Shown: positions 25,280-39,300 of the stretch, piece by piece | How positions within the stretch are numbered: position 1 is the first letter of the stretch | Layout of the letters: each line of letters begins with the position of its first letter | Origin: Polyodon spathula | Taxonomy: Eukaryota > Chordata > Actinopteri > Acipenseriformes > Polyodontidae | Assembly (NCBI RefSeq): GCF_017654505.1 | Contig: NW_024472185.1 | Location: forward strand, 124,001-188,000 | Direction: 5' to 3' | Length of the DNA: 64,000 nt | Notes under the pieces: generated by a model | The model's input: the letters and a program-made list of their open reading frames with translations, nothing else | What the model was told of the DNA's origin: nothing | The model's database searches: none | Position numbers and translations under genes: made by a program

Positions 25280-27945
25280 CAAAATCATAAGCCTTATATA
25301 TAAATAAATGTATAAAAACAGTGCAGCAATGCAACAAAATATTAGCATCGGGGGTACGATAATGGTCCGTTTTGATTAGAGGGCGAGCATTATTTACAGA
25401 AATGTTATGCAGTCTTCAAACACTGCTAAAATCCAAATCTGTAATCTGTCCTGCTTACTGTATATAAGAGACAATGACTAGTAATGTTCACACCACACCG
25501 ACTTTATTCCAATTACGGTATCACTTTAATTCAGAGAAAGACTCCTGACATTTGCAGGATCAATATTCTGTTTATATAAAAAGAGAAAGTCCTTTACTAA
25601 TGGCAATAGTTTGTACTTGTCTGACTGGCAGCAGTAGGAAAAAGAGACCAAAAAATAAACCTAAAATGTAAGCAATCTTCTCTTGCATGCAAGTTGTGAT
25701 GATCTCACTAGTCAACCGTGTAATGTTTTCATCCCGAGTTTTATCTCATTTCCTAGCACTGCTAGCATACACTTGTCTGGGCCCCACATCCCCCGTGCTA
25801 GATCCAGCAGTAGAAGCACGCGTTGTGTGTACAGGGTGCTGCTTTATCATGTGCTTTAACATTGCTCTTGTGCTGCCACTGTAACTAAGCTCTGCAGAGC
25901 ACGGCTTACATTATCGAAATATGCCCAGACAGGGCTTCGCGTATTTCAAACTCTCAAAGATGACTTTGCTAGTCACGTGGGTAAAAGCATGCTGGACATT
26001 GGGAGGTGAAGATCCAGTGCCACGTGACAAAGGCATGAAGTAGACCACCAAAAAAAAACTGAGTAGCCGTTATTTGACACAGTTTTTAAACGAAGCAAAA
26101 TTAAAAACGTTTGACGCTTTACTGACGTTTTAAACGCTGAACTATTAACAACTCTAATATGGACAAACTGTGTGACCCCTGTGAAATTGATTTTGAATTC
26201 AGAACCCATTGTGCTCATGAGCTAGTCTTTTTTAATGGAGAGTGGAGCCCACACTTAATATAAAATTGGGGAGTGGGTATGTTTAACAAATGTCTAGCTC
26301 TTAGAATTTCAGCTTTGTCAGTTATTGAAACCTCTAAAGTGATGTGTAGGTGGTGGAAGCTTGAATGGTGATGTTTTGTTTGCCTGTGGAAGGTTGGGTT
26401 AATGCACGCACAACTACTTGCCTTCATTAGATTCCATTAAGTCTTGCTGGCCTCCAAACAAATGGCCACCAGTCCAGTAAATGCATGATTGTTCATATCC
26501 CATTTAGAGACCTAATGGGGGAAAGTAAACTATGAAGATGAGAACAATGAAAGGTAGTAAATGGAATTACTGGCATTTTCTAGTCCATTAGACACAGCTA
26601 CTTGTACAACTACTGCTACTACTTGAATCGCAAACTTGCAGAGGGATTTGGAAAACACTACTAATACCATTGCAATTCTTCCACGTTTTTTGAATGTTTA
26701 CGAAGTCTCTATTTTATTTTATGTCTCCCTGCCCCTGATGATACAGATGCTAAAATGAAGGGTTTATTGTTATCTGTGAAATGTATTGATCACATGCAGG
26801 TTTGGGGGTAAAAACAGCAACATGCATTGTTTATTTTATTGTACACTGGCTTAAAACTATACTACTGTAACTTAAGTGTAATAACTCTGTATGAATGTTG
26901 CCTGTTGTGGGTTTGAGTAACGTTGTGTATGAGTGGACCCACTGGCATCTGCAGCCCATATGCCTCCCTCACAGCTCTTCAAAAAGCCTTAAGTATTTGC
27001 TCCTCGAACTTTCCTTAAACAAGCATGGTATAAAAGGAACAAGCGTGTTTTTTTTTTTTTTGTGAAGCTAGAGTTGGATAGAAATTATTTAGTTTCTTAA
27101 ATGAAAAAAAAAAGTAATATTTTATTGTAATTTAAGTTTTGATAGATATGTGTAGTACTGGGCTGTAACAAATGCCTTTTCAGGTTTCAAAGCTTCATTT
27201 TTTGCTTTTTGTGACTATTTATATTACTTAATTTGCTTATTTAATTTTTGGTTTTTGTTTTTGCTATAGCTGTCTGTCAAGAGATCCTTTTTAAAATGGG
27301 GACTTTCCTGAAGGAGCAGCATTAGGCAAAAGCCTGTGGCTATGTCAACAAAGATGAGAGAGTGAGATTTGTGCTACCCTTTTGTAATAATAAAATTCTA
27401 ATTTATGCTTTTGAAGGCAGTGCCATACAGATGCCCTATTTATGCATATGTTATCTCCTTTAAAATCTATTTTATATGCAAGCCTGCAGAGATGATACTA
27501 AAGCACTATGTAACAGTATAGAAAAGTGTTACCTATCTGGAGAAAATTAACAGGGGTTGTGTTCTAAATAATTTTACTAGTTGGCTAAAAACTGTTACGT
27601 ACATGTTTGTCAGTTGAAAGCTTCGAAGCATGTGTTTGTTTTTTTTCTTTTTAATGTATAAAGGTTTGTTACAGCCCGATAGTTAGACTGACACCTAACA
27701 ACTTGTTTTCTGCTTATGATGTGAAAGAAGTGCCTCCGCTGGACTGAAAACATTGTTTAAAAAAAAAAGAGAGAGAACTGCTGCAAAGTCCATTGTGGAG
27801 GGAGAAAAATACTTAACTGCTGCTGCTGTGTTTATTAAACAGAATTACAGTTAATTGTATATAGCTGCTTCTGATGTGCTACGGGTAAATTTTATTTGTC
27901 TGCAGGAGAAAGAAATAAACCAGTGATGCAGATTCATACGCTGGC

Positions 27946-27953
<8 letters not shown>
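25280..27953 (+). other. possible distal 3' UTR of FAM222B, or intergenic DNA
   Basis: No coding exon seen. AATAAA occurs in 27385-27395 and at 27914-27919. The second lies 35 bases before a 47-base A run. The stretch could be the far 3' UTR of FAM222B or the 3' end of a retroposed transcript. Confidence 0.35.

Positions 27954-28000
<47 letters not shown>
27954..28000. repeat. poly-A tract (47 bases)
   Basis: Uninterrupted A run starting 35 bases after AATAAA (27914-27919). That spacing is typical of a retroposed mRNA 3' end; no parent transcript was recognised. Confidence 0.9.
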
Positions 28001-28001
<1 letters not shown>

Positions 28002-30573
28002 ATAAAAAAAGATCATGAAATAAAACTAACAATAGACTGCAAAGTTAATAGCCTTGTTCCATTGGGGAAGTGGGCCATTTGCAAACCCTGAAGTGCCCTA
28101 GAACACTTGGCTTGTAAGGGGGGGGAGGTTCAATGGTCTGTGTAACTAAGCACATTCTCTTTATGTTGTCCTTGAGGTTGTGGAGCTGATGTACTTTCAG
28201 GTATGTTGAGAGAGCACCCACAGACATGTCCAGGGCATCAGAAGGTGCTAATTCTGTTCTGCCAAATCAAGACTATTAAATGAAATGTTTTCATTCATAC
28301 AATGATTCCTTGCTGCTTATGATTTTCCCTTTCTGAGATGGTCATGCTGTGTTGCACAAACACCATCCCTTTTTAAAGCACTACATAATAAATCTTACCT
28401 GTTCTTTTATAAACTTTTTCTTCATCTGGCCTTGATGCTACCTTTTTTTTTCTCCCCAGTTTTTACTATTTGGGCACTCCATGAAAAAGGCAGTTTGAAT
28501 ATATAAGTCTTACACTTGCCAGTAGTCAAATTATACTGATTCGATCCAGAGTAACAAGTATCACATTTTATTGAATGTCTTAATTCAAAGGCTGTATTAA
28601 GCTTGACATTGAGTTTATAATTGTCTGTTCCCAGCTCTCCAGTTCTTCTCCTGCACACCTTAACCAGCTCCAGCTGATCTCAAGGTTACCTTAGGTAGAG
28701 CTGGTGTGCTAATACCTTGAAACTTCCTTAGGGCAATAGCTGCTGTGCCCCTTAAAAATTCACACTCCCCTGCAGTGTGCTAGTGGCGCTTCTCAGAAGA
28801 AAGCTGTCATAAAGGGAGGCACCTCATTATTTGGAATTCTGTTCTTAATAATCAGGTGGTTTGAGATTAAATGAAGTCATTTCACTTGGATTCGGAGCAG
28901 TCGGGAACCACTGAAATCAATTCAAAGTTTTGGAGAGCGAAGGATTTGTTTTGTTTGCATTTGTCCTGTATAGTGTTTGACAATGTTTACAGGTGTACAG
29001 AAAACAGGTTTTGTGCTTCTCCCTTTGCTCATCTGATTAAGTGTTTAAAATTGGATAAGAACTTGGAATCACCTTTTGAATAAGCTGTTCAACGTGTGGA
29101 TTTGTATTCAACCAATGCAGTAAAATATTCAGATAATCCTAATCTGTTACTCAACATTTTTGAGTGAAGTATCAAATAATACATGTATTCTAATTGTTAG
29201 ATACGTTTGCATAGAGTAACGTGTATATTCACACATCTGTTAATTCTAATATATTTTGATACTCATAACATAGCTAAATGTTAGAATTAATACCCTGATC
29301 TTATGTCATCTTTATCGGAACCACACCTGAACGCAAGATGGGTTTTCTGAAGGACCACATAGGATTAGACCACTGCCAAGAAGATGGCCATTATTGGCTG
29401 AGATAAAGGGTAATGCCTTCGCTAAATGGTAAATACTTTATGAAACTGTTTTGATTATTTGACCCAAGCAAATTTGAAGTGGGACGTTAAGTTTGCTGTG
29501 TCCCAGGAGCAAGAGACAACGTGTAAGTGTTCCGCCCATGCTTATATAGAGTTCAATTACGTTCATTTCTCTCAGGCTTCATTATTAAGTATATTGCACT
29601 GTGATAATGTGAATTGTGCTCATCAAAGGGGTCTGTAAGGTGCATTATTATTTACCATTCTTTATGGAATGGCTATGAGTTCACATTATTGAGATTGTAT
29701 AACTCTTTCTGCTCCCAACCTCTCATTAAGTTATGAATTCTTAAGTATGACAAAAAGCTTTTCCAAAAAAAAAAAAAAAATGTGACAACCGATCCTCTGC
29801 TTGAAGCTTGTGGGAGTTTTATTTCTTGCTGCTTAATGGATTCTGTGTTCCAAGAACCAGGTCAATTTCAAGGATCATTACATCTTGTTTATTTTAAGCA
29901 CACCTCCAATCAGACTTAGGTTACCCTATCACATTAACCTGCTTAGAACACAATGTCTAGATCATATTCATGAACCCTTGCTTGAAGTATTTCAATAAAG
30001 AATAGATTCATGCACGGTTAGGCAGAGTGACTTGTATAGATGTATAGCAGTCTTTTGAGTTTTATAATCCTTTTCCATTAGCTTAATTTCCACTCTTTCC
30101 CTGATCATTTTGTACTTCTTATAACTAATTTCCTTCACCTTTAAAATCTGAAGGATGTTTATGTGCAGAAGCCTATAGTTTACCCCCCAAAAAAGCTATT
30201 CAAAGCAGCATTTTTTTGTGGTGGTTTATAAACCACTTCTGATATGTTAACCGTGTCCCTGCTGTTGAAATTAACAGCGCAAAGTGCAGATGCTTGGAAG
30301 GTGTCATTTGCACTTGGCGTTGGGTTACTATTGGAATCAAATGGTAACACAGTCTCAGTCTTATATTACAAACTTTAATGTGTGTTTAGGAGCTGGACTT
30401 AGAGGACTTCAGAAGACATCTGGCATCCATTTCCTTGATTTAGCTTCTGTACTATTTTCACAATCTGATTGGAAATCTGTAATTTTTTACATTTCCCTAG
30501 CAAGTTTATGTTTGAGTCGCTCTGAGCGCTTCTGGGTTCTGTCGCTACCATATACCTATCTGCCTTCAGCTGC

Positions 30574-30974
30574 GAGCTTGTCTGGAGAATCCTAACAGAT
30601 AAGAGAGCAATTACAGCAGCTCAGTACAGCAGAAACAGAACACGGAACCATGAACTATTGCACCTTACAACAGTAAAGGACACAGTAACAGAAAAAGGTT
30701 CTCATTTGGGGGTAGGTAATTATATTTTCTTAATAAACGGTTTGATTTATATTTTTTGAATGCAGTTTGCATTATATGTTTTATGCCTGTATGCAAACAG
30801 CAATACTAATGGCTAATGCATTATTGCTCATTGCTTCTGGTTAATTCTGCGACGTGAATAAAATAGCAATTTTGAAAATGTAGAAGCAGCCACATCGCTA
30901 GTGGGGAAAAAAATCAATAACGCTGCAATTTGTTTGGATTTACCATTACTAAAGATAAGTAAAAATATATATAA

Positions 30975-31052
<78 letters not shown>

Positions 31053-31836
31053 CATATTACACACACACACAGCAGCCAGCTCAGGCATGTTGTAAGCAGG
31101 GAAAACTTTTCTCTGTTTAATCCCTAGGACATTTCTGGTAGGCAATATTGTTTTAAATGTGGTATTTGCTAATATATTTCAGTGAATTTGACCAGGAGAG
31201 GGTGCTGTTTTGCTTTTCTTTGGCCATGCCATATGTTTTCATGAAAATTCGATGCATCTAGATAGCCTCTATATGAGGTATAGAAGATTTAAAAATAAAT
31301 AAATAAAACAACAAAAAATGAGCAGAAATAAATAAAGATGTATTCAATCCTATTCATTTTATTTGCATCACATATTACATATTATATACAGGCAGACATA
31401 AACATTTCCTGTTTAGACAGAATTATGAGTAGATCAAATGTTATTTGATAATTGAGTGCAAATACAATGCTAATTTTATTATTTGTTGCAGAGAAATCAT
31501 CTGTGTTGAATTTATATAAAATGCCAAAAGCTGTATCTCACCCTAACTGGATTTGAATGGTAAGTAGAAATGTCACATACTGTCCTCTCTACAACACTGA
31601 ATGGATGTAAACCGGAGACCATCCTCTATTTCAAACATTGTAAATACCGGACTGGCTTTGATCTTATCTGATGTATCCAAAGTGTCTGCATTGAACATTC
31701 TGCCGTGTTCAACTCAAGTGGCAATGTGATTCCACACTGCTGGTCCCACCTCTCTGGTGAGGAAGTAGGTGGGGCTGACAGAGTGGCATTGTCCCATGAT
31801 ATGAATCCTGCAACTTGGGATTCTCCAGACAAGCTC
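30574..31836. mobile_element. candidate DNA element with 19-bp inverted termini
   Basis: GAGCTTGTCTGGAGAATCC at 30574-30592 is exactly reversed at 31818-31836. Sequence just outside each repeat is also roughly inverted (TATCTGCC versus CCAGGTA). The same terminal motif occurs in the foldback element at 62871-63067, suggesting a family. The interior has no convincing transposase and holds an AT microsatellite. Confidence 0.5.
30977..31050. repeat. (AT)n microsatellite
   Basis: About 74 bases of alternating TA. Confidence 0.95.
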
Positions 31837-32122
31837 AAAGCCAGGTAAAGACAAAGGGAATAAGAACTCAATATTGCTGCAACAGAAACCAGGACCATAA
31901 GACAGTAAAAAAAAAAAACACCTTCTAAAAACAGTTCTCCTAGATCGCCTATATTGGGACATGGGTCCATTCAGGTCATGCAAAGCTTGGTACTTCTAAG
32001 TTATCTGACAGTGAATACTGGGTGTCTGTACAGTAGTGGTATTGTGGTACCCAAAGTGACTTTTAAGGCTGATGGAGTGTATCAAAACCGTTTGAGACGG
32101 TGCAGTGGAAACACAGTCCCAG

Positions 32123-35100
32123 CTAGTCTCTGTGCTCGCTCTGTGACGAGGAGGCACGGATGGTTAGCATCTCCTCCTCCTCCTCCTGCTGCTGCTGCTG
32201 GTTCCCAGGGGGGCGCAGCTCCTGATTCAGCTGCCTCAACACTGGAATTATTCTGCGCCAGCTCCGCTCTGAAAGAGAAAATCAAAAAACGTAACACTGA
32301 ATCCAGCTGTGCAGCACTCCCTCCTCAGTTCCCTGTCTGAATCCCACAGAATGTGATGTCTTAATGAGGGCAGCGAGCGGGTGAAATATAGAGGTGCAAT
32401 TAGCAACCAATTTTTAGACAGCTAATAAATCAATGCATTGAGCAAAAGTTATTATTCAAAAGCAATAAGCAAAAAAATAAAATAGGATAAATCCGGTACC
32501 TCTAGTCCTAGGTGTTGGTTCTGGAGAAGTGATACTCGGACCCGTCCCGTGTCCAGGATCCTCGTTAATGATGCCCAGATTGCAGTTCCAGTGAGTCCAG
32601 TTCACTTCCTCAACTCTAGACATTTAAAGAAACATGCAGAGGTGAATAAAACCATTTGGAAAGCAAACAGCAATTTGAATATTTAGCAGGCTTTTAGGAA
32701 AAAGAAAACTTGACATCACTTATAGGATAATACTAGTTAAAGAAATGCTAACCACAGCTTTAAAATCCAGTTACTTGCCTCTTATTAACATTTTTGCTTG
32801 TGCTAAAAATATTTAGATTACAAATATTTCAAATAAACTGTTGAATCCTGTTACTGTACAGTCTGATTTATGCTTATTTCATGGTTAGTTATAAGTTAAA
32901 TAAAATAATGATACACCAGTAATTCTATAGGAATACAGTAAGATAGTAAGTTCACCTCTAAAACCACACAGGTTAAAGAATTCATAGAAAATTGCTGATG
33001 GGATTAGAGCATAAAAAGTCTATAATCTGATTTTGATAATTACAACCATTGTTATTTATCAAGCTTTTAAAAAAAATACTATGTAATTTCTCAAATCCAC
33101 TTTCTAAGTGATGAACCTGGAATGACCTGAAACACCTCCTGCTGTCTTCTCCAGCGGTGAGACCAAGCTCCTTTATCACTCCTGATCGTAGTTTGGTCTT
33201 CAGGCAGTTGGGCAATCTTTTCTCGAGGTTCAAAATTGTGATGGCTCTCTACAAGTGGAAACGCATAACGCAAAACCATCAGTATCCATACTTGGAATTC
33301 ACAAAGCACTCTATTCCCTGGAGACCCCTTGCGGGCTGTGCTGCTGTCCTGCTGTCCCGCTATGTGAAGTGCTCCTGTGCCATCTACTGATCAACCCTCA
33401 AACTATTGTAGTGCAGTGAGGGACTGCACATTATTTAAAAGAGTAGCTTCAGATGTATTGTTTCCCTACCTTTTTATAATATTTGCCCGATTCTTATAGC
33501 TTACCTATATATACCTTTTTTGGGGTCTATGTTACCACGAGTTCAGGAACTGCTCTTCAGTTCAAGCTACCTCCACAGATATATACAACTGGGGTCAGCA
33601 CCATCTACTCCAAACACAGCACTGGAGTAATTGCAGAATATCATAAAACAGGCAAAGGGACATTATAAAAAAAAAAAAAACTAAGAAACTAAACTTGATG
33701 CATCTTACTCTTTAGGGTAAAGGGGGTAAGCTAACCTTTCAGGTGTTTCAGGCTGGGCGCTGGTATGGTAGGCACTGTGAGTAGATGTCATTTGCGTTGG
33801 TCGTGCAGAATTGTGGTTTGAAGGATGAAGTTGCTTTATATAATACATTGGGATATGTCTTGGCTTTAACCTTTGATATACACAGCATACATATATACAT
33901 TTGCTTATCATAGGAGAGCAGATAGTAAAGGTTTTTTTTCCCCCAAATGAGAAGTGTGTTAAACTAAGTTTACCCTCGACTACATCGCTGGGGTTGTTGT
34001 ATTTCAAACATTTGAACATTTTTCAACCCACAGTATTTCTTTTTTTTTTTAACCATTGCAAAGCCTAACGTTACAAACCTGAAGCTTCCAAATGCTCTTG
34101 CTTTCCTTCGAAATCTTGTCCACGGTCTCTCCCATCAGCGCGATCAGCATGTTGATCAGGAGAACGTAGGTCAAGATGATGTAACAGATGAGCAGGGAGT
34201 AAAAGACAAACTTGAACTTGTATTGTCCGGTGAATTCCAGGTCGCCCATTCCAATGGTAAACTTGAACAGCTCCATGGTGGTGAAATAGATATTGTTGTA
34301 TGTTTCTCTTTTGCAGTCTTGCTGTTTACTTCCTTCAGTTGCGTTTTGTCCTTGAGGTGGATCGTCTTCAATCAAGGTCACCAAGGCTGGAGGTGAATGC
34401 AAGGCAAACATCAGGAACTCTTAACAAATTACTTGAAAGCTGACCTTTGCACAGCAAACTCAAAGACCAGTGTTACTGTATGTAGCAGAACACCTGTGCT
34501 TTGGGACAGAAGAACACAAAGAATAATTACCTGTAGAAAACCCAAAGAGGAACACCATGTAGACAAACAGAAAGCGCATAATATCTCTCAGGATCATCTG
34601 TGGTAGACAGAAGCATGTGGCATAAAATCAGTGTTGGGGAATAACAAATTACATGTAATGCATAACTGTAATCTGATTATGTTTTTCAGTAACTTTACTT
34701 TCAGAACAGTAATGAAATGTGGCAAAAGATGACATTTTATGTGAGTTAATTTTCATTGCATTTAAAATTTTGCACAACGTGGAAATCGGAAAGCAAGTCA
34801 AACCTTCCATGTCACATGAACGCACTTTTCACATCATCTGATGCAGAGGAGGGGAACAAGTCAGCTCAACAGCTGGATCTCCAAAGAATACTGGTGATTA
34901 CTGCATTGCATTGTGGGATTGTAGCCCCGGGCATGTTGTAGTCTCTGATTAAACGTGACAATGAAATACAAATCCTGGTTTTGCAACACGTTTTCACTGT
35001 CACTTGATGGCCTCGGAACAGCAGTACGAACGTCACGGCCCAGGATGAGAGGAAAATAATCTTCCAATCAACGGAAGTGAATTGCCATTGACTGGCACTC

Positions 35101-35651
35101 AGCTGTAAAGGTGATGGGAGGTCACCTCTTCTTGTTTTGAAACCAACACATTAATATCTGCCAACAAATACTTCCTGAAGGCAATTATTTAGAAAAGTAT
35201 CGGCACATCCCTATTGGTTTCACATACCCTGATTTGCGCAAATCCTGGACTGCCTTACCTAATCCAAGTAGTCAAGATTAGTGCTAATCTGGTTCTGTGT
35301 AAGAAGACTAACAAACACACAAAACTTGATGTGATTATCAGCTGGATTAATTTTCAAACAGCTTTGTGTTACCTTCTGTATCATAACACTGTAGATGCCC
35401 ATGTGCTGGAACCCTCTGGAGAAGTAAAGCAAGTTGATCCAGCCAAGAGCCTGAGACAGGACCAGCAGAGCGACATACTCTTCCATGCCAGAGGTATACA
35501 GCACAGAGGAGGTGAGGAACATGAGCGCCTGCAAAAAACTAGACAACAGGGACGAATCGATGACAATGTGTCCTTCTCAGAAAATAATAATTCTATGCTT
35601 GTCTACAGATTTTGTGTGTGTGTGTAGACACACACATATAATAATATTCTA

Positions 35652-35689
<38 letters not shown>

Positions 35690-36282
35690 TATATATATAT
35701 ATACTGTACTTGAAACTAAGCTTGACAACCTGGTTTTATGAGGAGGGTAAACCTATAGAAGTGTCTATTAGTTAGGGTGGCTCCTTGAGGACAGAGGAAT
35801 GAATAAATAAATACAAATGTGGTGAGATAATCAGATAAAATATCTTGGGTACTGGACATTTCAAACCGCAATTCCAGTGTGTTTCCATGTCCCACTGTAG
35901 TTGGGGAAGGATGAGCTGACAAAAACCCCACCTTTGATCTCCATAAAGCGCATCTTCAAAGCTCGCTCTTCTCACAGAACTATTGTACAGCCTGGCAAAG
36001 CTCCAGTGCTTTTTCTCTCCAGTGCTTTTTTTTTCCCCCCTCCCCTTATCTTTTAATTAGGTGTGCAATCTCACAGAGAGGTTCTAGGTTTTATTCTCCA
36101 TAGCGGTCTCTGCCTTACTGTCACAACAACCAGGGGAATGCATGCCCCTTGGCCTGTGTCTGTGCTTCCTCAGTCCAAACTAGACTAAGTTACAAGGGAA
36201 ATGTACTTACAAAAGAATATCACAATAGCCGTCTAGCAATAAACTCTGAAATGTTGGACGCTTAATGACAAAGTCTTTAATC

Positions 36283-36327
<45 letters not shown>

Positions 36328-39300
36328 AAACATGTATTTATCAGAAACTCTGTTCTTCTCCATACACCCTGATAGAAGCTGAATGCTGTAGTTTCTAAAG
36401 ACTACCCTTTCAAACAGACATTTCCATTCATGCTCTTTGAATCTAAGTCATGTATTTAGCAATACTGCCTCAGCCTTGTGAGGGACTGAAAAAATCTTAC
36501 ACAGCTGAAGGGCTTTTGTCCAAAATGTCCTGAAATAAATGGGTTTTTGTAATATTTTGCCTGCATCCCCCCAAAAAAGTTTTATATAGTGTGTGTGTGT
36601 GCGTGCATCAGCGTACCCCTTTGAAGAAAAAATAAAGAGCTCCTGCAACACTTATCAGTTGTCCAGCAAGACGCAATTTTCCACTCACACTGGCCTCGAT
36701 TTCAAAAGGAGGCTGCAATACAAAAAAACCCAGCAAACCAATAAAGCTCTGCGCTAAAACTACTGTAACAGAAAGCCAACTAGGGAAGCATTTTGTCTTC
36801 AGTTTGTGAGCCAATGAAAAACAAAAGGTATAACTAATTAACAAATAATGTAAAAATGAAAAGGCATAGTTTACAAATACAGTACTTGAAATATAACATT
36901 TCTATAGGGTTACATTATACGAGGGGGGGTACAAATGTTAAGGAGGGGTCTTTCCACCTCCACACAGTAAACATTAGCTCAATATTTCAAAACAAACATA
37001 TTTCTAAATAAGTGTTACCTTTCCTTCCAGTCTGTAGTAGGAAACAGTTGTAAATATGACCAGGTACACAACATAGCAGAAAAAATCAAAGTAAAACATA
37101 AAGCCAGCGAATCTGTCCCATTTCTCCTGCAGGAGTTTATTGAGAGGCTCCAGTTGCAGTAACTCATGTCGATTCTGAAACAAAGGATACAAGCACAGTA
37201 AAACTGGAATCAGAGGCAGCTTTGCAGCATATAGAGCTTCCCTGAAACATTTATCAGCTGTTGCCCATAGGTTTCATAGTAAGGGAAACTGGCAGTTATG
37301 TGAGTGTTTTATGTGTTTAGTGTTTTTATTAATAATGGCTTATAAAAATGTAAATCTAGTAAACACAATCATATCAAACAATGTCTGGGTTAAGTACTTC
37401 CAATTTAATATAGCAAGCATTTTTCGTCGGTAAAATCTGTGGAAGACTGAGAATTCCCCGGGAGCCTGCAAAATCCATGATTTCAAAGGATTTGAATTTG
37501 GACTGCCTCTAAGTATGGTGAACTACATTATGGCATATGTCCACACAAAAAGACCACCTGCTATAGGGTATAGGAAACCACTTTTCTTCAGGACCAGCGT
37601 CATAGTTTTATATACAGCAGTAATGCCTTGTCTTACTGGTATTTCACAACCGTGCGCAATGATTTCCAGCACCGAGTTGTCCTCGTAGGAGTCGATGCTG
37701 TTCATGTCATACAGAGATGAATGCACTGGTCCGTACACCCATTCTGTAAACTTCCTGGACAGGTGTCTGCACTCCTTATCGTCGATCTCTCGCCTGATAA
37801 TGTGCCTGAAGATCTGAGAGACGGAGAATGTGGTTGAATGAGAAACCATACTCTTCACTGTCGCCTGTCAAACCCAAGCTCTACCGCGCGTTTCCATTCT
37901 TCATGGTTAACGCTACTGTAGAGTTTTGCAGGCCGTTTGATCTTACAGTGATAATGTCAGTTTTACCAACGTGATCCTGCTCCCAATTCGTTTGGATAAA
38001 GGGTTATAGTTAAGAAGCTCATGTTTGTAAAAAAACTATCAACATACCCCAATCTTCCCGGTCTTTGCTGCAAGCTTTAATGGAGTCAGTCCTTCATTAT
38101 TGGCAATGTCTTCCAGACAAAGCTTTGGGTGAAGCTTGGCAGCCCGCAGCAGAATCGCATCGTACATCATGGTGACGAAGTTGGTGTTCTCTGGAGTATT
38201 GTCAGCAATGGTGACCAGCACGTGCAGAACCATATTCCCAATGGAGTCCTGGGCTGTGATGTCGGCTTTTTGATAGGGATTTACCATCAGGAATGTCACG
38301 ATGTCCAGTTGGTTAGTACAGGCAGCCAAGGATAAGGGAAACTCACCTGTGGCAATGTGCAGATTGTACAGTCAAACGCTTTGAAACCCTAATAATTCAT
38401 ACATTGATCCCGAATCTTTGAATAAGGTTTTAAATTTAGAATCAGAAGCTTAAAGAAACAACAACAACAATGTTAAATATAACAGATGTTTTTATTGCCA
38501 TTTTATGTAGAGTTTAACAATTGCACACAGTTCTCATATAAAGATAGCGCTGCAAAAATGAAATGTAATTTCAGGTTTAGTTTAAAAAAAATCAGTCTTG
38601 GGTTTCAATAACAAATCGGTGTCTTTAAAATGAGAATGCTTTAGAACTCACCAAAATAAAAGCCATTCCCCTTCTTTTGTTGGAAGAATTTCCCGCTGGC
38701 TTTGCCTTGAACGTTGGCTCCCTTTGATACCAGTAGCTCCACATAGTACTTGCTCCTTCTCTCTATAGCAATATGGATTGCTGACTGTCCTGGGTGATTC
38801 AGAAGAATCGACTGTTACATCAAGGTGCACAGCATGCAAACACAAGTATTTACCCTGCTTCAAAAATTCAAATTCAACCTGTGTAACCATGCTTTTACAG
38901 AGTACCCAGGTTCTTGCTCATATAGTCTGGACCAGCATTCCAGTTGATTAAACTTGGGACTTATGTTTTATGATACGCTTTCCAGACAGGACCCAGTTTC
39001 AGATTGTTTTCAATAATTCAGCTGTGTAAGTAATCTTAACCTCGTTTCAATGTGATACAGACTGCTACAAGCCATCTGAGGCAAACTATGTGATACAAAG
39101 AACTTGCAGATGACTGTCACAGCAGTACGAGGGTCTACTATATATTGCACATTGTTAGAGCACAATGAACATTTCTGAGCTGTATCTTACCTTTGAAGTA
39201 GCAGTCAGTATATACTGAGTTCACAAGCTTTGGCAAGTCGTCCGTTTTTTCGGCGATATCAAGCAGCAGCTCGATTGTATCGTTTCTTCCTTTCTTCAGG

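Larger units (their letters stand above)
28001..32122. other. convergent intergenic region between FAM222B and TRPV1
   Basis: No gene seen. It contains a candidate inverted-repeat element (30574-31836) and an AT microsatellite. The TRPV1 3' UTR must enter from the right. Reverse-strand AATAAA motifs occur near 31474 and 31358, but I cannot choose between them. Confidence 0.5.

Noticed and set aside
30828..31145. Minus-strand frame rich in Ile-Tyr
   Set aside because: Translation of an AT microsatellite.
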